64,000 nt of DNA from Mongoliibacter ruber. GTDB taxonomy: Bacteria; Bacteroidota; Bacteroidia; Cytophagales; Cyclobacteriaceae. The notes under the pieces are model-generated. The model saw nothing but the letters and a program-made list of their open reading frames with translations, did not search any database and was not told where the DNA came from. Where the stretch lies: positions 44,704 to 108,703 of the forward strand of contig NZ_PVTR01000003.1 of NCBI RefSeq assembly GCF_003003005.1. The letters are read 5' to 3'. The position numbers were made by a program, and so were the translations under genes. Shown here piece after piece: positions 17,893-27,350 of this stretch. The first letter of the stretch is position 1; each line of letters starts with the position of its first letter.

Positions 17893-18047
17893 TTATGTAT
17901 ATCAGCTTTCATACCAGTAGAATCTAAATAATAGAATTAACCTGTGATTTCGAACCAATATCAATAAATATCAAATATCTATTAGTATCCGTTTGCCAAT
18001 AAACCCTCGTTTAATTGATTAGTGGCATGATTGCGGATAATCATATT
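17893..18047 (+). repeat. MITE-like element, copy 2, with fragment after it
   Basis: It runs from TTATGTATATCAGC to GCGGATAATCATA and matches copy 3 along its length. Another left end (TTATTATGTATATCCG, 18051-18066) follows immediately, so a second, truncated copy stood in tandem. It fills the gap between two convergent genes. Confidence 0.8.
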
Positions 18048-18082
18048 TTGTTATTATGTATATCCGTTTTTTGGATGACTTT

Positions 18083-19486
18083 TTATTCTTCAATTTGAAG
18101 TTTCTGAAGGATACCTTCTTCCTTCATGATCGCCTCAATATCAGCTACAGTTTTAGGCACAAAAGAACTTAGGTTTTTATTGCCATCTTCGGTAATCAGA
18201 ATGTTGTCTTCAATACGCACACCGATTTGCCACCACTTTGGATCAACATCACTCCCCTTGGGAATATAAATCCCCGGTTCTACAGTCAGCACCATTCCCG
18301 GTTCAAACTTACCATTCCCACCTCTATCATGAACATCCAATCCCAAATGATGTCCTATGCCGTGAGGAAAAAATCTATGTCTCTCGCCTTCTTTTATCAA
18401 GCCCAATTTCACCAGACCATCATCAATCACTTTTCTTGAAGCCCTATCCACAGCCTGAAAATCAGAACCTGGCTTACAGGCCGCAATACCCGCTTCCAAG
18501 GCTTCCAATACGATCTCATAAATTGCTTTTTCTTCGTCCGAAAAAACACCTTTGATAGGCACCGTCCTTGTAATATCTCCCGAATACCCCCTGTACTCAG
18601 CCCCGACATCCATCAAAATCAACCCATCCTGTAAGTCGGTTTTGTGATTTTCAACATAATGAAGAATAGTAGCATCGTTGCCGGCACCAACGATAGAACC
18701 GTATCCCACTTCCTCTGCACCCATCGCTTTGTGTACAAATTCATGAACTCCTTGGATGGCCCTTTCAGAAATACCCGGCTTAATCGATCTAAAAGCTTCC
18801 ATATGAGCTTTTCCTGAAATCACAACCGCCTTTTCCAGCACTTCCAGCTCCTCTGCAGTTTTGACAGCACGCATTTTATTCATAATGACTGCCAAGGTAT
18901 TGTTTCTTGGAAGTTCTGACTGAATATTCAACAAACTGGTTTTTTCCACCATTTCCTTAAGCACTGCATTATGTTTGCCTCCTTCAATTTCGTCCATTTC
19001 CATCGTTAAAATAGGACTGACGGCATTCCAATTGATATTTGGAGACTGCAAAAAATCTTTATTTAAGAATACTTGTTCAAAGCCAAGCTTTTCTTTAACT
19101 CCTTCAATTCCCAATCTCTCTCCATCCCATTGTTCCCTCAGCGGGTCGCGAGGCTGCACATAGACAATTTCCGTCACTTTTTTGCCATTGAAATCTTGGG
19201 CTGTCTGAAATATGATCAATGCCGCATTTGGCTCCCTAAAACCTGTCAGATAAAAAAAGTCTGAGTTAGGTCTATAGGTAAATTCCGTGTCATTGGAACG
19301 GTTTTTTACAGGATTGTTAAAAAAAAGTGCAGCACTATTTGGAGGAAGTTGTGACCGGAGTGCTTCCCTCCGTTCCTTGTGGAAATCCGGATCAAGGCCA
19401 TCTGCAAAATAAGATTGTGCATTAACAGTAGCAATTGACATCCCAAGACATAAGAATGTCAAAATGATTTTTGAAAATCTATACAT
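18083..19486 (-). CDS. secreted Xaa-Pro aminopeptidase (aminopeptidase P family, M24)
   Basis: This is a 467-residue enzyme removing an N-terminal residue before proline. The start is placed at MYRFSKIILTFLCLGMSIA, a signal peptide cut near NAQ. The N-terminal creatinase-like domain (about residues 30-180) is followed by the pita-bread domain with dinuclear metal ligands DVGAEYRGYSGDITRT (two Asp), HGIGHHLGLDVHD (His), TVEPGIYIP (Glu) and RIEDNILIT (Glu). An exported form is common in Bacteroidota and fits peptide use outside the cytosol. Confidence 0.93.
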   Translation of the reverse strand: MYRFSKIILTFLCLGMSIATVNAQSYFADGLDPDFHKERREALRSQLPPNSAALFFNNPVKNRSNDTEFTYRPNSDFFYLTGFREPNAALIIFQTAQDFNGKKVTEIVYVQPRDPLREQWDGERLGIEGVKEKLGFEQVFLNKDFLQSPNINWNAVSPILTMEMDEIEGGKHNAVLKEMVEKTSLLNIQSELPRNNTLAVIMNKMRAVKTAEELEVLEKAVVISGKAHMEAFRSIKPGISERAIQGVHEFVHKAMGAEEVGYGSIVGAGNDATILHYVENHKTDLQDGLILMDVGAEYRGYSGDITRTVPIKGVFSDEEKAIYEIVLEALEAGIAACKPGSDFQAVDRASRKVIDDGLVKLGLIKEGERHRFFPHGIGHHLGLDVHDRGGNGKFEPGMVLTVEPGIYIPKGSDVDPKWWQIGVRIEDNILITEDGNKNLSSFVPKTVADIEAIMKEEGILQKLQIEE

Positions 19487-19617
19487 GTGAATTGTTTTAA
19501 TAATTGTGAAAGATAATACAGTCAACTGATTTTACTGAACCAATTGTAAAAAAATGGATGTTATTCAAAGCTAAAAGTCCTTAACAAAAGGGTAACCTTC
19601 CAGCAAAATTGAATCCC

Positions 19618-19625
19618 TATATTTG
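19618..19625 (+). promoter_or_regulatory. -7 element of the pafA-like gene
   Basis: TATATTTG is a perfect match to the Bacteroidota TAnnTTTG element, 22 bases before the start codon. No clear TTTG -33 partner is visible. Confidence 0.4.
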
Positions 19626-19647
19626 CACCAAATTATAAATCATTGAA

Positions 19648-21279
19648 ATGAAGAATTTATTTACAATTGTATGCCTTATAACATTGGCCTTTCCTGTTTT
19701 TTCACAAAGCAACACCACTCAAAAGCCTAAACTGGTAGTGGGAATAGTAGTTGATCAAATGCGTCAGGAATATTTTTATAAATACCAAGATCGGTTCGTC
19801 GAGGGAGGTTTCAAAAGACTGATGAACGAGGGTTTTATGATGAAAAATGCGCATTACAATTATATCCCTACTTACACAGGGCCAGGTCACGCATCTGTCT
19901 ACACAGGCACTACTCCTGCCACGCATGGCATCATTGCCAACAATTGGTACGTCAGAAGTCTTGACCGCATGATTTATTGTGCAGAAGACAGCACTGTAAC
20001 CGCTGTTGGAGGCACAGAAAAAAACGGACAAATCTCACCTAGAAATATGCTGAGCACCACTATTTCTGATGAATTGAGGTTTTCTACCAACAAAAGGTCC
20101 AAAGTAGTAGGCATTGCATTGAAAGACAGAGGTGCCTCACTCCCTGCAGGACATCTTGGCGATGCCTATTGGTATGACAGCAAAACAGGTGAATTTATGA
20201 CCTCCACCTATTACCATCAGGAACTTCCTGAATGGGTAAAAAAACTAAATGATAAAAAACTGGTAGAGAAATACCTTTCTCAAAAATGGGAGACATTATT
20301 CCCTATTGAAACATATACCCAAAGCATCGAAGATGACAACCCTTTTGAGGGGCCATTTATAGGTATGGAGACTACATCATTCCCTCATGATTTACCAGCC
20401 TTGATGGAATACAACGATGACTTTGGTTTGATTTCCACTACTCCTTTTGGCAATAGTCTCACTTTAGACATGGCTTATGCAGCCTTAGAAGGTGAACAAT
20501 TAGGGAAAAGAGGAGAAACGGATCTGCTAGCTGTCAGCTTTTCATCGCCTGATTACATCGGACACAGATTTGGACCAACATCCGTGGAAGTTGAAGACAA
20601 TTACCTGAGGTTGGATCGGGAATTGGAGGAGTTTTTCAATCACTTAGATAAAGAGTATGGAAAGGATGAATACTTGGTTTTCCTCACAGCAGACCATGCA
20701 GTAGCGGACATAGTAGACTATATGCTGAGCGAGAATGTACCTGCAGGAAATTTCAATTCCCGGTCAGTGCTCACGCAGATGAGGGGATATTGCAGCATCA
20801 ATTACGGAGAAGGTAATTGGGTGCTTAATTTCACCAATGAACAGGTTTTTTTCAACCATGAATTGGCAAAAGAAAAAGGCATTGCCATCGAAAAGATACA
20901 AAGAGAGGTAGGTGAATTTATTTTAAACAGGTATGAAGGAATTAAGGAAGTCTACACCGCAGTAGATATGAGAAGATTAGAATATTTAGAAGGGCGAAAA
21001 AGCCTTTTGCAAATGGGTTATAACCACAAAGCATCAGGTGACTTATTACTTATCTTGGAGCCAGCTTGGTTGAGTAGTTCTTACAAAGGAACCACACATG
21101 GCACTGGATATACTTACGACACTCACGTACCGATAGTATTTATGGGTTGGAATGTGCCTCAAGGATCAAGTTCAAGGTATGTAACGATCACAGATATAGC
21201 TCCGACATTATCGATGATGCTTGGAACCAGGTTGCCGAATGGGGCTTCGGGACAGCCGATTTTGGAGATTTTAGATTAG
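19648..21279 (+). CDS. PafA-type alkaline phosphatase
   Basis: This is a 543-residue exported phosphatase with signal peptide MKNLFTIVCLITLAFPVFSQ. VVGIVVDQMRQEYFYKYQDR opens the alkaline-phosphatase-superfamily core; in YTGPGHASVYTGTTPATHGI the Thr is the expected nucleophile; GIALKDRGASLPAGH carries the Lys and Arg that define PafA-like monoesterases; SSPDYIGHRFGPTS and TADHAVAD supply zinc ligands. It probably releases phosphate from organic esters in the periplasm. It is divergent from aminopeptidase P. Confidence 0.9.
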   Translation: MKNLFTIVCLITLAFPVFSQSNTTQKPKLVVGIVVDQMRQEYFYKYQDRFVEGGFKRLMNEGFMMKNAHYNYIPTYTGPGHASVYTGTTPATHGIIANNWYVRSLDRMIYCAEDSTVTAVGGTEKNGQISPRNMLSTTISDELRFSTNKRSKVVGIALKDRGASLPAGHLGDAYWYDSKTGEFMTSTYYHQELPEWVKKLNDKKLVEKYLSQKWETLFPIETYTQSIEDDNPFEGPFIGMETTSFPHDLPALMEYNDDFGLISTTPFGNSLTLDMAYAALEGEQLGKRGETDLLAVSFSSPDYIGHRFGPTSVEVEDNYLRLDRELEEFFNHLDKEYGKDEYLVFLTADHAVADIVDYMLSENVPAGNFNSRSVLTQMRGYCSINYGEGNWVLNFTNEQVFFNHELAKEKGIAIEKIQREVGEFILNRYEGIKEVYTAVDMRRLEYLEGRKSLLQMGYNHKASGDLLLILEPAWLSSSYKGTTHGTGYTYDTHVPIVFMGWNVPQGSSSRYVTITDIAPTLSMMLGTRLPNGASGQPILEILD

Positions 21280-21353
21280 GAAATGTGTGAATGTAAAGAG
21301 TTAAAATTTGCAGCTTGACAGCACCTAATTTGTATTGAAAGATAGAAGGGTAT

Positions 21354-21388
21354 AAAAAAAGAAACGCCATACTTGCGTTTCTTTTTTT
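21354..21388. terminator. bidirectional terminator
   Basis: GAAACGC / GCGTTTC is flanked by seven A and seven T residues and sits between convergent genes, so it can serve both. Confidence 0.85.
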
Positions 21389-21433
21389 GTTAGGGTAAGT
21401 AATCTTACCAATAAAATTAATTAATCTGAAATT

Positions 21434-22597
21434 TTATTCCTTCCAAGACATTGGGTATGCCGGATCAACAAAATTCAGTCCTTCTGTTGTTACAAATAAT
21501 GGTTTGAAAGTATCCAACATAACAGCTAATTCCTCGGTTTCTTTTGCCCCAATTGATTTTTCCACTGTTCCAGGATGTGGCCCATGAGGCAATCCACCAG
21601 TGTGAATGGTGAATGATCCCCTGTCAATCCCTTTTCTAGACATAAACTCTCCTTCTGCATAATACAATACTTCATCAGAATCGATATTGCTATGGTTGTA
21701 TGGCGCAGGAATGGCCAAGGGATGGTAATCAAATAACCTTGGCACAAATGAACAAATCACAAAACCCCAAGCTTGAAAAGTCTGATGTACCGGTGGTGGC
21801 TGATGAATTCTTCCAGTAATGGGTTCAAAGTCATGTATTGACAGTGCATATGGATACAGATACCCGTCCCAACCTACAATATCCAAGGGACTATGTCCAT
21901 AAGTATAGGGATGTAGCATACCGCCTTTTTTGATCTTAACCAAAAACTCTCCTTTTTCCTTTTCGGTATGTAAAGCCCCTGGCGGACGTATATCTCTTTC
22001 GCAGTAAGGCGAGTGTTCCAATAGCTGGCCTACTTCATTTCTATATCTTTTTACGGTCTCAATAGGGCCATGAGATTCTATGATCAAAAGCCTCAAAGGA
22101 CCTTCTTCTTTCCATTCGAAACGATAAATGGTAGTCCTTGGTATGACAATATAGTCACCTTGTCTTACTTCCAATTTCCCGAATTGCGAGTATAGCACCC
22201 CTTCCCCATCATGCACGTAGATCAACTCATCCCCATCTGCATTTTTAAAAAAATGATCCATTTTTCTTTCCTCAGGAGCACAGATTCCCATCATGCAGTC
22301 GCTATTCATCATCAGTATTTTCCTAGCACTGAGATAATCTTTGCCTGTTGTTTGCACTCCTGCAGTCTTCAAATGAGTCTGCTTCAAGCCATATTCTTTG
22401 GCCGGCTCCCAATTATACGGAGTGGGCTCGCCTATTGAGAGCACATTGTTGGGATTATGTATATGGTATAGATTGGAGTAGATACCTGAAAAACCTTTGG
22501 AACTCACTAACTCTTCTTTATACAAACTTCCATCAGGTTGTCTAAATTGAGTATGTCTCTTTGGGGGAATATTTCCTAGTCTATGATAATATGCCAT
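21434..22597 (-). CDS. hmgA: homogentisate 1,2-dioxygenase
   Basis: This is a 387-residue iron dioxygenase opening the homogentisate ring in tyrosine and phenylalanine degradation. GNIPPKRHTQFRQPDGSLY is the typical opening. QPPPVHQTFQ, PRLFDYHPLAIPAPYNHSN, DSDEVLYYAEGEF (Glu) and IHTGGLPHGPHPG (His) give the Fe site. It is somewhat shorter than the roughly 440-residue eukaryotic enzyme. No other pathway gene is adjacent. It is probably transcribed alone. Confidence 0.93.
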   Translation of the reverse strand: MAYYHRLGNIPPKRHTQFRQPDGSLYKEELVSSKGFSGIYSNLYHIHNPNNVLSIGEPTPYNWEPAKEYGLKQTHLKTAGVQTTGKDYLSARKILMMNSDCMMGICAPEERKMDHFFKNADGDELIYVHDGEGVLYSQFGKLEVRQGDYIVIPRTTIYRFEWKEEGPLRLLIIESHGPIETVKRYRNEVGQLLEHSPYCERDIRPPGALHTEKEKGEFLVKIKKGGMLHPYTYGHSPLDIVGWDGYLYPYALSIHDFEPITGRIHQPPPVHQTFQAWGFVICSFVPRLFDYHPLAIPAPYNHSNIDSDEVLYYAEGEFMSRKGIDRGSFTIHTGGLPHGPHPGTVEKSIGAKETEELAVMLDTFKPLFVTTEGLNFVDPAYPMSWKE

Positions 22598-22996
22598 GTG
22601 AAAATTTATTTGGGTTTATATTATATATATCAAAAATAATAAAAAAATAACGCCCTTTTTGTTTAGTCAGGTATTTAGATCAAGGCAAGAACAAATACAT
22701 TTTTCTTTAGATGATCATTTTCATTGATGAAAATACCCTCCTTTGCCCAAACCAAAAACAAATACAATTATCAGATTTTTGCTTTTTTAGCCTTCGAATA
22801 AGTATTAATTTCAAAAATATATTTAATGAAAGCCTAATCCTTAAAAGTAAGTGATCTCTACCTATAATCATGAAATCGAGACTGTCTGTTTCAGGCATGA
22901 GGAAAACGTCACACACTGGGATGTTTATCTATACTGCGAAATTTCATAGCATGCCCCGACTAATCGAGGTGACTGCACAAAAACAATTTTAAACAC
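22598..22996. other. AT-rich intergenic region between divergent genes
   Basis: This 399-base gap separates the hmgA start from the GH16 start and should carry both promoters. A TATTTTTG (-7-like) lies near the hmgA side on the minus strand. No gene or repeat family is seen; frames of 47 and 69 codons here look random. Confidence 0.4.
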
Positions 22997-23788
22997 ATGA
23001 AAAACCTTATCATTCCTATTGCACTGTTTTTTCTCATCGGATGCCAATCTTTAACAGTAGATGACAACCTCATTTGGGCGGAGGAATTCGATTATGAAGG
23101 CCTTCCCGACCTCGAAAACTGGACATATGATGTGGGCGACCATGGTTGGGGTAATAACGAGTTACAGTACTACACCGAAAATAAACCTGAAAATGCCCGA
23201 GTGGAAAATGGGAAGCTTATTATTCAAGCCCATCAAGACAGTGCTTATGAAAAGGGTTACAGCTCAGCAAGGCTCCTTACCAGAGGCAAACATGCTTGGA
23301 AATACGGGTATATTGAAATCAGTGCAAAGCTCCCAAAAGGTGTAGGTACCTGGCCTGCCATTTGGATGTTGCCTGAAGAGAATAACTATGGCGGTTGGCC
23401 AAAAAGCGGTGAAATTGACATCATGGAACACGTGGGCTATGACCAAGGGGTTGTTCATGGGACAGTGCACACGGAAGCTTTTAACCACCGAAAGAATACT
23501 CAGGTAGGCAAACAGATCCAAGTCCCTGATTGTTCTGAGGCGTTTCATGTCTATGCCATAGATTGGCAGGAAGACAAAATTGATTTTTACCTGGATGGAG
23601 AAAAGTACCATACTTTCGAAAACACCAAAGGTGGCTGGGAAGAATGGCCTTTTGATCATGAGTTTCACCTGATTCTCAATATAGCCGTAGGTGGTGACTG
23701 GGGAGGATCAAAAGGGGTAGATACAGACATATGGCCCCAACAAATGGAAGTAGATTATATTCGAGTCTATAAAACCCGTCCTGAATAA
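22997..23788 (+). CDS. GH16 family beta-glucanase lipoprotein (laminarinase-like)
   Basis: This is a 263-residue lipoprotein: MKNLIIPIALFFLIGC gives a lipobox with Cys16. The GH16 catalytic motif is SGEIDIMEHVG (nucleophile Glu, assisting Asp, acid Glu). GTWPAIWMLPE, HAWKYGYIEISAKLPKG and NIAVGGDWGG are typical of bacterial beta-1,3- or 1,3-1,4-glucanases, which cut laminarin and similar polysaccharides at the cell surface. No SusC/SusD pair is adjacent, so it is not part of a local utilisation locus. Confidence 0.93.
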   Translation: MKNLIIPIALFFLIGCQSLTVDDNLIWAEEFDYEGLPDLENWTYDVGDHGWGNNELQYYTENKPENARVENGKLIIQAHQDSAYEKGYSSARLLTRGKHAWKYGYIEISAKLPKGVGTWPAIWMLPEENNYGGWPKSGEIDIMEHVGYDQGVVHGTVHTEAFNHRKNTQVGKQIQVPDCSEAFHVYAIDWQEDKIDFYLDGEKYHTFENTKGGWEEWPFDHEFHLILNIAVGGDWGGSKGVDTDIWPQQMEVDYIRVYKTRPE

Positions 23789-23871
23789 GTCCGTTTGATC
23801 AATGACATAAAAAGTTTACTGAGTATTTGATGAATCTCCAATAAAGCCTGACCTTTTTATGCTAATTTTGA

Positions 23872-24747
23872 ATGATGAATGCCACAACTACTGCGACACC
23901 CTTTTCTATCTGGAGTCTACTTAAAATCAGTAGGCCTTTAAATCTGGTGATTTTGGCATTTGCCCAATTGATGACTGCGCGATTTTTGGTCGAAACAACC
24001 CGCATGGGCCTACCAATACTTCAGGATATCAACCTTTATTTGATTATACTTTCCACGGTTATCATAGCGGCTGCCGGCTATATGATAAATGACTATTACG
24101 ATGTCAAAATTGATTATGTCAATAAACCGGAGGAGGTAATAATTGGTAGAGGGATGAAACGGAGGGTTGCAATTTTTTTCCATACCCTACTCAATTTTAT
24201 AGGAATCGGAATTGGGCTGATTGTAAGTCCTAGGGTTGCTGTGATTTGTTTTATTTCAGCCTTCTTATTGTGGCTGTATAGCAATCAATTAAAAAGAAGG
24301 CCTTTTGTAGGCAACTTCACTGTCGCTTTACTCACAGGTTCTTCTATTTGGATAGTGGGGTACTATTATCAACAATCAGAGCTTCTTGTATTGACTTATG
24401 CCATATTTGCATTCTTCCTTAACCTGATCCGGGAAATCATCAAAGATATCGAAGACCGACAAGGAGACAGAAAGCATGGGTGTAAGACATTGCCAATAGT
24501 CATAGGATTCAGGAATACAAAACGGGTGATATTTGTAATCGCTATAGCTTTTGTATGTGCGATTTTGATCGTCACCTTCAAGATCAACAATCCCCAACTT
24601 TTTTACTATTTCGGGATTTTAAGTCTTCTCTTTTTTTACTTTATGTACAAAATATATGTAGCCGACCGAAAGGTACATTTTACGCAGCTGAGCGTCCTAT
24701 CAAAAATATTGATGCTGACTGGAATTTTGAGTATGGGTTTTCTTTAG
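23872..24747 (+). CDS. UbiA-family prenyltransferase
   Basis: This is a 291-residue inner-membrane enzyme with about eight hydrophobic helices. Both Asp-rich motifs are present: MINDYYDVKIDYVNKP and DIEDRQGDRKHG, which bind prenyl diphosphate through Mg. The sequence best recalls geranylgeranylglycerol-phosphate geranylgeranyltransferase-like proteins of Bacteroidota; the acceptor (quinone, glycerol phosphate or tetrapyrrole) cannot be told. ATG at 23872 and 23875 are both possible starts. Confidence 0.85.
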   Translation: MMNATTTATPFSIWSLLKISRPLNLVILAFAQLMTARFLVETTRMGLPILQDINLYLIILSTVIIAAAGYMINDYYDVKIDYVNKPEEVIIGRGMKRRVAIFFHTLLNFIGIGIGLIVSPRVAVICFISAFLLWLYSNQLKRRPFVGNFTVALLTGSSIWIVGYYYQQSELLVLTYAIFAFFLNLIREIIKDIEDRQGDRKHGCKTLPIVIGFRNTKRVIFVIAIAFVCAILIVTFKINNPQLFYYFGILSLLFFYFMYKIYVADRKVHFTQLSVLSKILMLTGILSMGFL

Positions 24748-24964
24748 AATCATTTTTATCAGATTTCTTTAATTTTTAAAACGAATTATTTTTTTGTTGA
24801 CAAGATGAGAAAATATCAAGAGGAAGATTACCCGCATATTTGTGATTTTACCATACTCAGAATGAAACATCCCCATTGACAAAATCATTGTACTTACTGT
24901 TATGATTATTAAAATAAACTTTGCCTTAAAATTAACCCACATTACTCAGTGTGATGTTATCTAT

Positions 24965-25029
24965 ACGTAAAAAATCCCATCCAGCAATGCCGAATGGGAT
25001 TTGGTGTTCATTAAATCAAATATTATATA
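24965..25029 (-). repeat. second copy of the leuB terminator block
   Basis: About 64 bases closely match 26225-26288, including the stem ATCCCAT / ATGGGAT with a T run on the minus strand and a following ATCAAATATTATATA. No gene ends here, so it is an orphan terminator left by duplication or rearrangement. Confidence 0.75.
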
Positions 25030-25116
25030 GCAATGATAAAACCTAAAATATCATAAACAAATACCTCCTATATATTGAGTTTACGGAAAAAAAATAGAAT
25101 CAAACACAAAAAACAC

Positions 25117-25147
25117 CCGTTGCTCAAAATTATATTTTGAGCAACGG
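25117..25147 (-). terminator. perfect 14-bp hairpin, orphan terminator
   Basis: CCGTTGCTCAAAAT / ATTTTGAGCAACGG pair perfectly across a 3-base loop, followed on the minus strand by GTGTTTTTTG. It lies in the 637-base gap 24748-25384, which holds no gene. Confidence 0.6.
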
Positions 25148-25241
25148 TTCACTATCACTCATTTAGGAAATTATACATCTATAAGCTAAATAAATACCGT
25201 ATTTTTTATCGAGTACACATGCTATATCTCTTATTAGTATT

Positions 25242-25267
25242 TGCGTAATTATGCGTATAAATGCGTA
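25242..25267 (+). repeat. three TGCGTA boxes at exact 10-base spacing
   Basis: TGCGTA at 25242, 25252 and 25262 lie on one face of the helix, about 120 bases past the truA stop. This could be an operator or recombinase arm site, or chance; no adjacent gene explains it. Confidence 0.4.
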
Positions 25268-25384
25268 TCTCTTGGAAAATCGAGGTAGCTAAAACATAGC
25301 TGTATTTTTTAATAAATTCGATCCAGATTTACATCCAAGCCAGCCTTAAATCATTGAAAATTGACAAACCAGCTGCCGCCAAAA

Positions 25385-26170
25385 TCACTTTGAAGAGAAC
25401 TGAATTTTGGCCAAAACCAATCCACAGGCTGGCGCTGCAATGGCTATCGGTTTGCCTTCAGGCAAATCCAATGCTTCTTTGAATGCTGAAAAACTAAGTC
25501 TTCCCAAACCCAAATCAGCCAATGCCCCGGCCATAATACGAACCTGATACCTCAAAAAACCAGCACCTTTGACTTCAAATACTATCTTAACCTGATTCTG
25601 AAGCTCCAATCCCCCACTTGACACGAGAGAAATCTTGGTTTCCAACACTTCCCGTACATAATTATCTGTCACCTTATCGATAGCACAAAACCTTTTGAAA
25701 TCTTTTTTACCTTCAAATAAGGTCACAGCCTCCTGCATCAATTCAACATCAGGAATTCCTGCAAAAAATGCAGATGTAGGATTTAGGAGTGGGTTTGGCT
25801 TCTCCCCGAAAATAAAATTGTAGGCATAGGACTTCCAAGCAACATCCTGAATGACATTAAAGTCAAGTGACACCCGCTTAAAATCCAACAAACGAATATC
25901 TGAGGGAAGGTTGAGGTTCACTTGGCTAACTATGTCTTCCTGTACCAAATCAGCTCTTAGAAAAAGCTCAAAAGCACCATTTTCACAACTGACACCGGCA
26001 TCCGTGCGGCTAGCTCCCAAAATGGTGAAATCTTCATGGCCCAGCACATATCGGAATGCCCGCTCCAAAGTTCCCTGTATGGTCTTGACTCCTTTTTGCT
26101 TTTGCCATCCTGCGTACCTGAGGCCTAAGTATTGAATATAAAAAAGAAAGGTAAATGGCTTGTTTTGCAT
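25385..26170 (-). CDS. truA: tRNA pseudouridine(38-40) synthase
   Basis: This is a 261-residue enzyme that modifies U38-40 in tRNA anticodon arms. YLGLRYAGWQKQKGVKTIQG opens the domain; GASRTDAGVSCENGAFELFL holds the catalytic Asp; GAGFLRYQVRIMAGALADLG is the conserved C-terminal block. Length is normal. It lies between leuB's terminator and the empty gap at 24.7-25.4 kb, alone on the minus strand. Confidence 0.95.
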   Translation of the reverse strand: MQNKPFTFLFYIQYLGLRYAGWQKQKGVKTIQGTLERAFRYVLGHEDFTILGASRTDAGVSCENGAFELFLRADLVQEDIVSQVNLNLPSDIRLLDFKRVSLDFNVIQDVAWKSYAYNFIFGEKPNPLLNPTSAFFAGIPDVELMQEAVTLFEGKKDFKRFCAIDKVTDNYVREVLETKISLVSSGGLELQNQVKIVFEVKGAGFLRYQVRIMAGALADLGLGRLSFSAFKEALDLPEGKPIAIAAPACGLVLAKIQFSSK

Positions 26171-26224
26171 GTCTTAAAGCAAGGAAGTTTGTTTATTGCT
26201 TTTTCAAAAGTAAGAAAATACCCA

Positions 26225-26288
26225 AACGTAAAAAATCCCATCCAGCAATGCCGGACGGGATTAATTGTTCACTAAATCAAATATTATA
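26225..26288 (-). terminator. terminator of the branched-chain amino-acid operon
   Basis: On the minus strand ATCCCGTCC / GGATGGGAT (one G-U pair) is followed by T6, about 30 bases after the leuB stop. A near-identical block lies at 24965-25029. Confidence 0.85.
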
Positions 26289-27350
26289 TTAAATATTTGC
26301 TGCTAGCCAGTCGCCAACTTCAGAGGTTTTGTAGGACTTGCTGCCCTCAGAAATATCTTCCGTAACCACTCCTTCTGCCAATGACTTGTTGACCACATCC
26401 GAAATGGCTTGTGCTTCTTCTTTTAAATCAAAAGCATACTCAAACATCATTGCTGCCGAAAGGACTGTGGCCAATGGATTGGCTATATCTTTCCCAGCTG
26501 CCTGAGGATAGGAGCCATGAATAGGCTCAAACAATTTGTTTTCTGTTCCCAGAGAAGCAGAAGGCATCAAACCCATAGAACCTGAAATCACGGAAGCTTC
26601 ATCTGTTAATATATCTCCAAATAGATTTTCAGTGATCAAGACATCATATGCCTTTGGCCATTGAATCAAGCGCATGGCTACGGCATCCACAAATTCATAT
26701 TCTACTTTGACATCAGGGTATTCTGAAGCTAACTCCTGAACAGTTTCCCTCCACAATCTTGAAGTTGCCATCACATTCGCTTTATCCACACAGGTCAGCA
26801 ATTTTCTTCTCTTTTGAGCGGCTTCAAAACCCATCCTGGCCAACCTGATGATTTCTTCCTTCGAATATACATTGGTATCAAATGCCTTTGTGCCTTGCTC
26901 ATTCCGACCTCTTGGCTCTCCAAAATACACACCACCTGTAAGCTCTCTGAAAAAAACGAAGTCAACGCCATCTACCCTTTCCAACTTCAATGGTGATTTA
27001 TGTACCAGGGAAGGGAAGGTAAATGTCGGTCTCACATTTGCAAATAGCCCAAGTTTTTGCCTCATACGCAAAAGACCTTGTTCTGGTCTTACCTTGGCTT
27101 TGGGGTCATTATCGTACTTCGGATCACCAATGGCGCCAAAGAGCACTGCGTCTGCTCTCAGGCATACTTCATGTGTGTTGTCAGGATATGGATCTCCAGT
27201 CAAATCAATAGCGGCAGCACCTACAGGAGCCTCCTCAAAACTGATCTTGTGGCCAAACTTCTTTCCAACAGCTTTGACTACTTTTACTGCTTGGGCTATT
27301 ACTTCAGGTCCTATTCCATCACCCGGCAATAGCGCGATATTCATTTCCAT
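26289..27350 (-). CDS. leuB: 3-isopropylmalate dehydrogenase
   Basis: This 353-residue NAD enzyme makes 2-oxoisocaproate precursor from 3-isopropylmalate (and can act on methylmalate in the citramalate route). [20 protein letters not shown] and the Mg/substrate blocks [16 protein letters not shown] and [18 protein letters not shown] are typical. ATG 27350 (or 27344) was chosen over a longer frame, because the conserved N-terminus starts there; either overlaps the upstream 3' end by about 30 bases, suggesting translational coupling. It is the last gene of the nine-gene operon. Confidence 0.96.
   Translation of the reverse strand: MEMNIALLPGDGIGPEVIAQAVKVVKAVGKKFGHKISFEEAPVGAAAIDLTGDPYPDNTHEVCLRADAVLFGAIGDPKYDNDPKAKVRPEQGLLRMRQKLGLFANVRPTFTFPSLVHKSPLKLERVDGVDFVFFRELTGGVYFGEPRGRNEQGTKAFDTNVYSKEEIIRLARMGFEAAQKRRKLLTCVDKANVMATSRLWRETVQELASEYPDVKVEYEFVDAVAMRLIQWPKAYDVLITENLFGDILTDEASVISGSMGLMPSASLGTENKLFEPIHGSYPQAAGKDIANPLATVLSAAMMFEYAFDLKEEAQAISDVVNKSLAEGVVTEDISEGSKSYKTSEVGDWLAANI

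Noticed and set aside
22711..22854. 47-codon plus-strand frame upstream of GH16
   Set aside because: It sits in an AT-rich promoter gap and the translation has no similarity or domain features.
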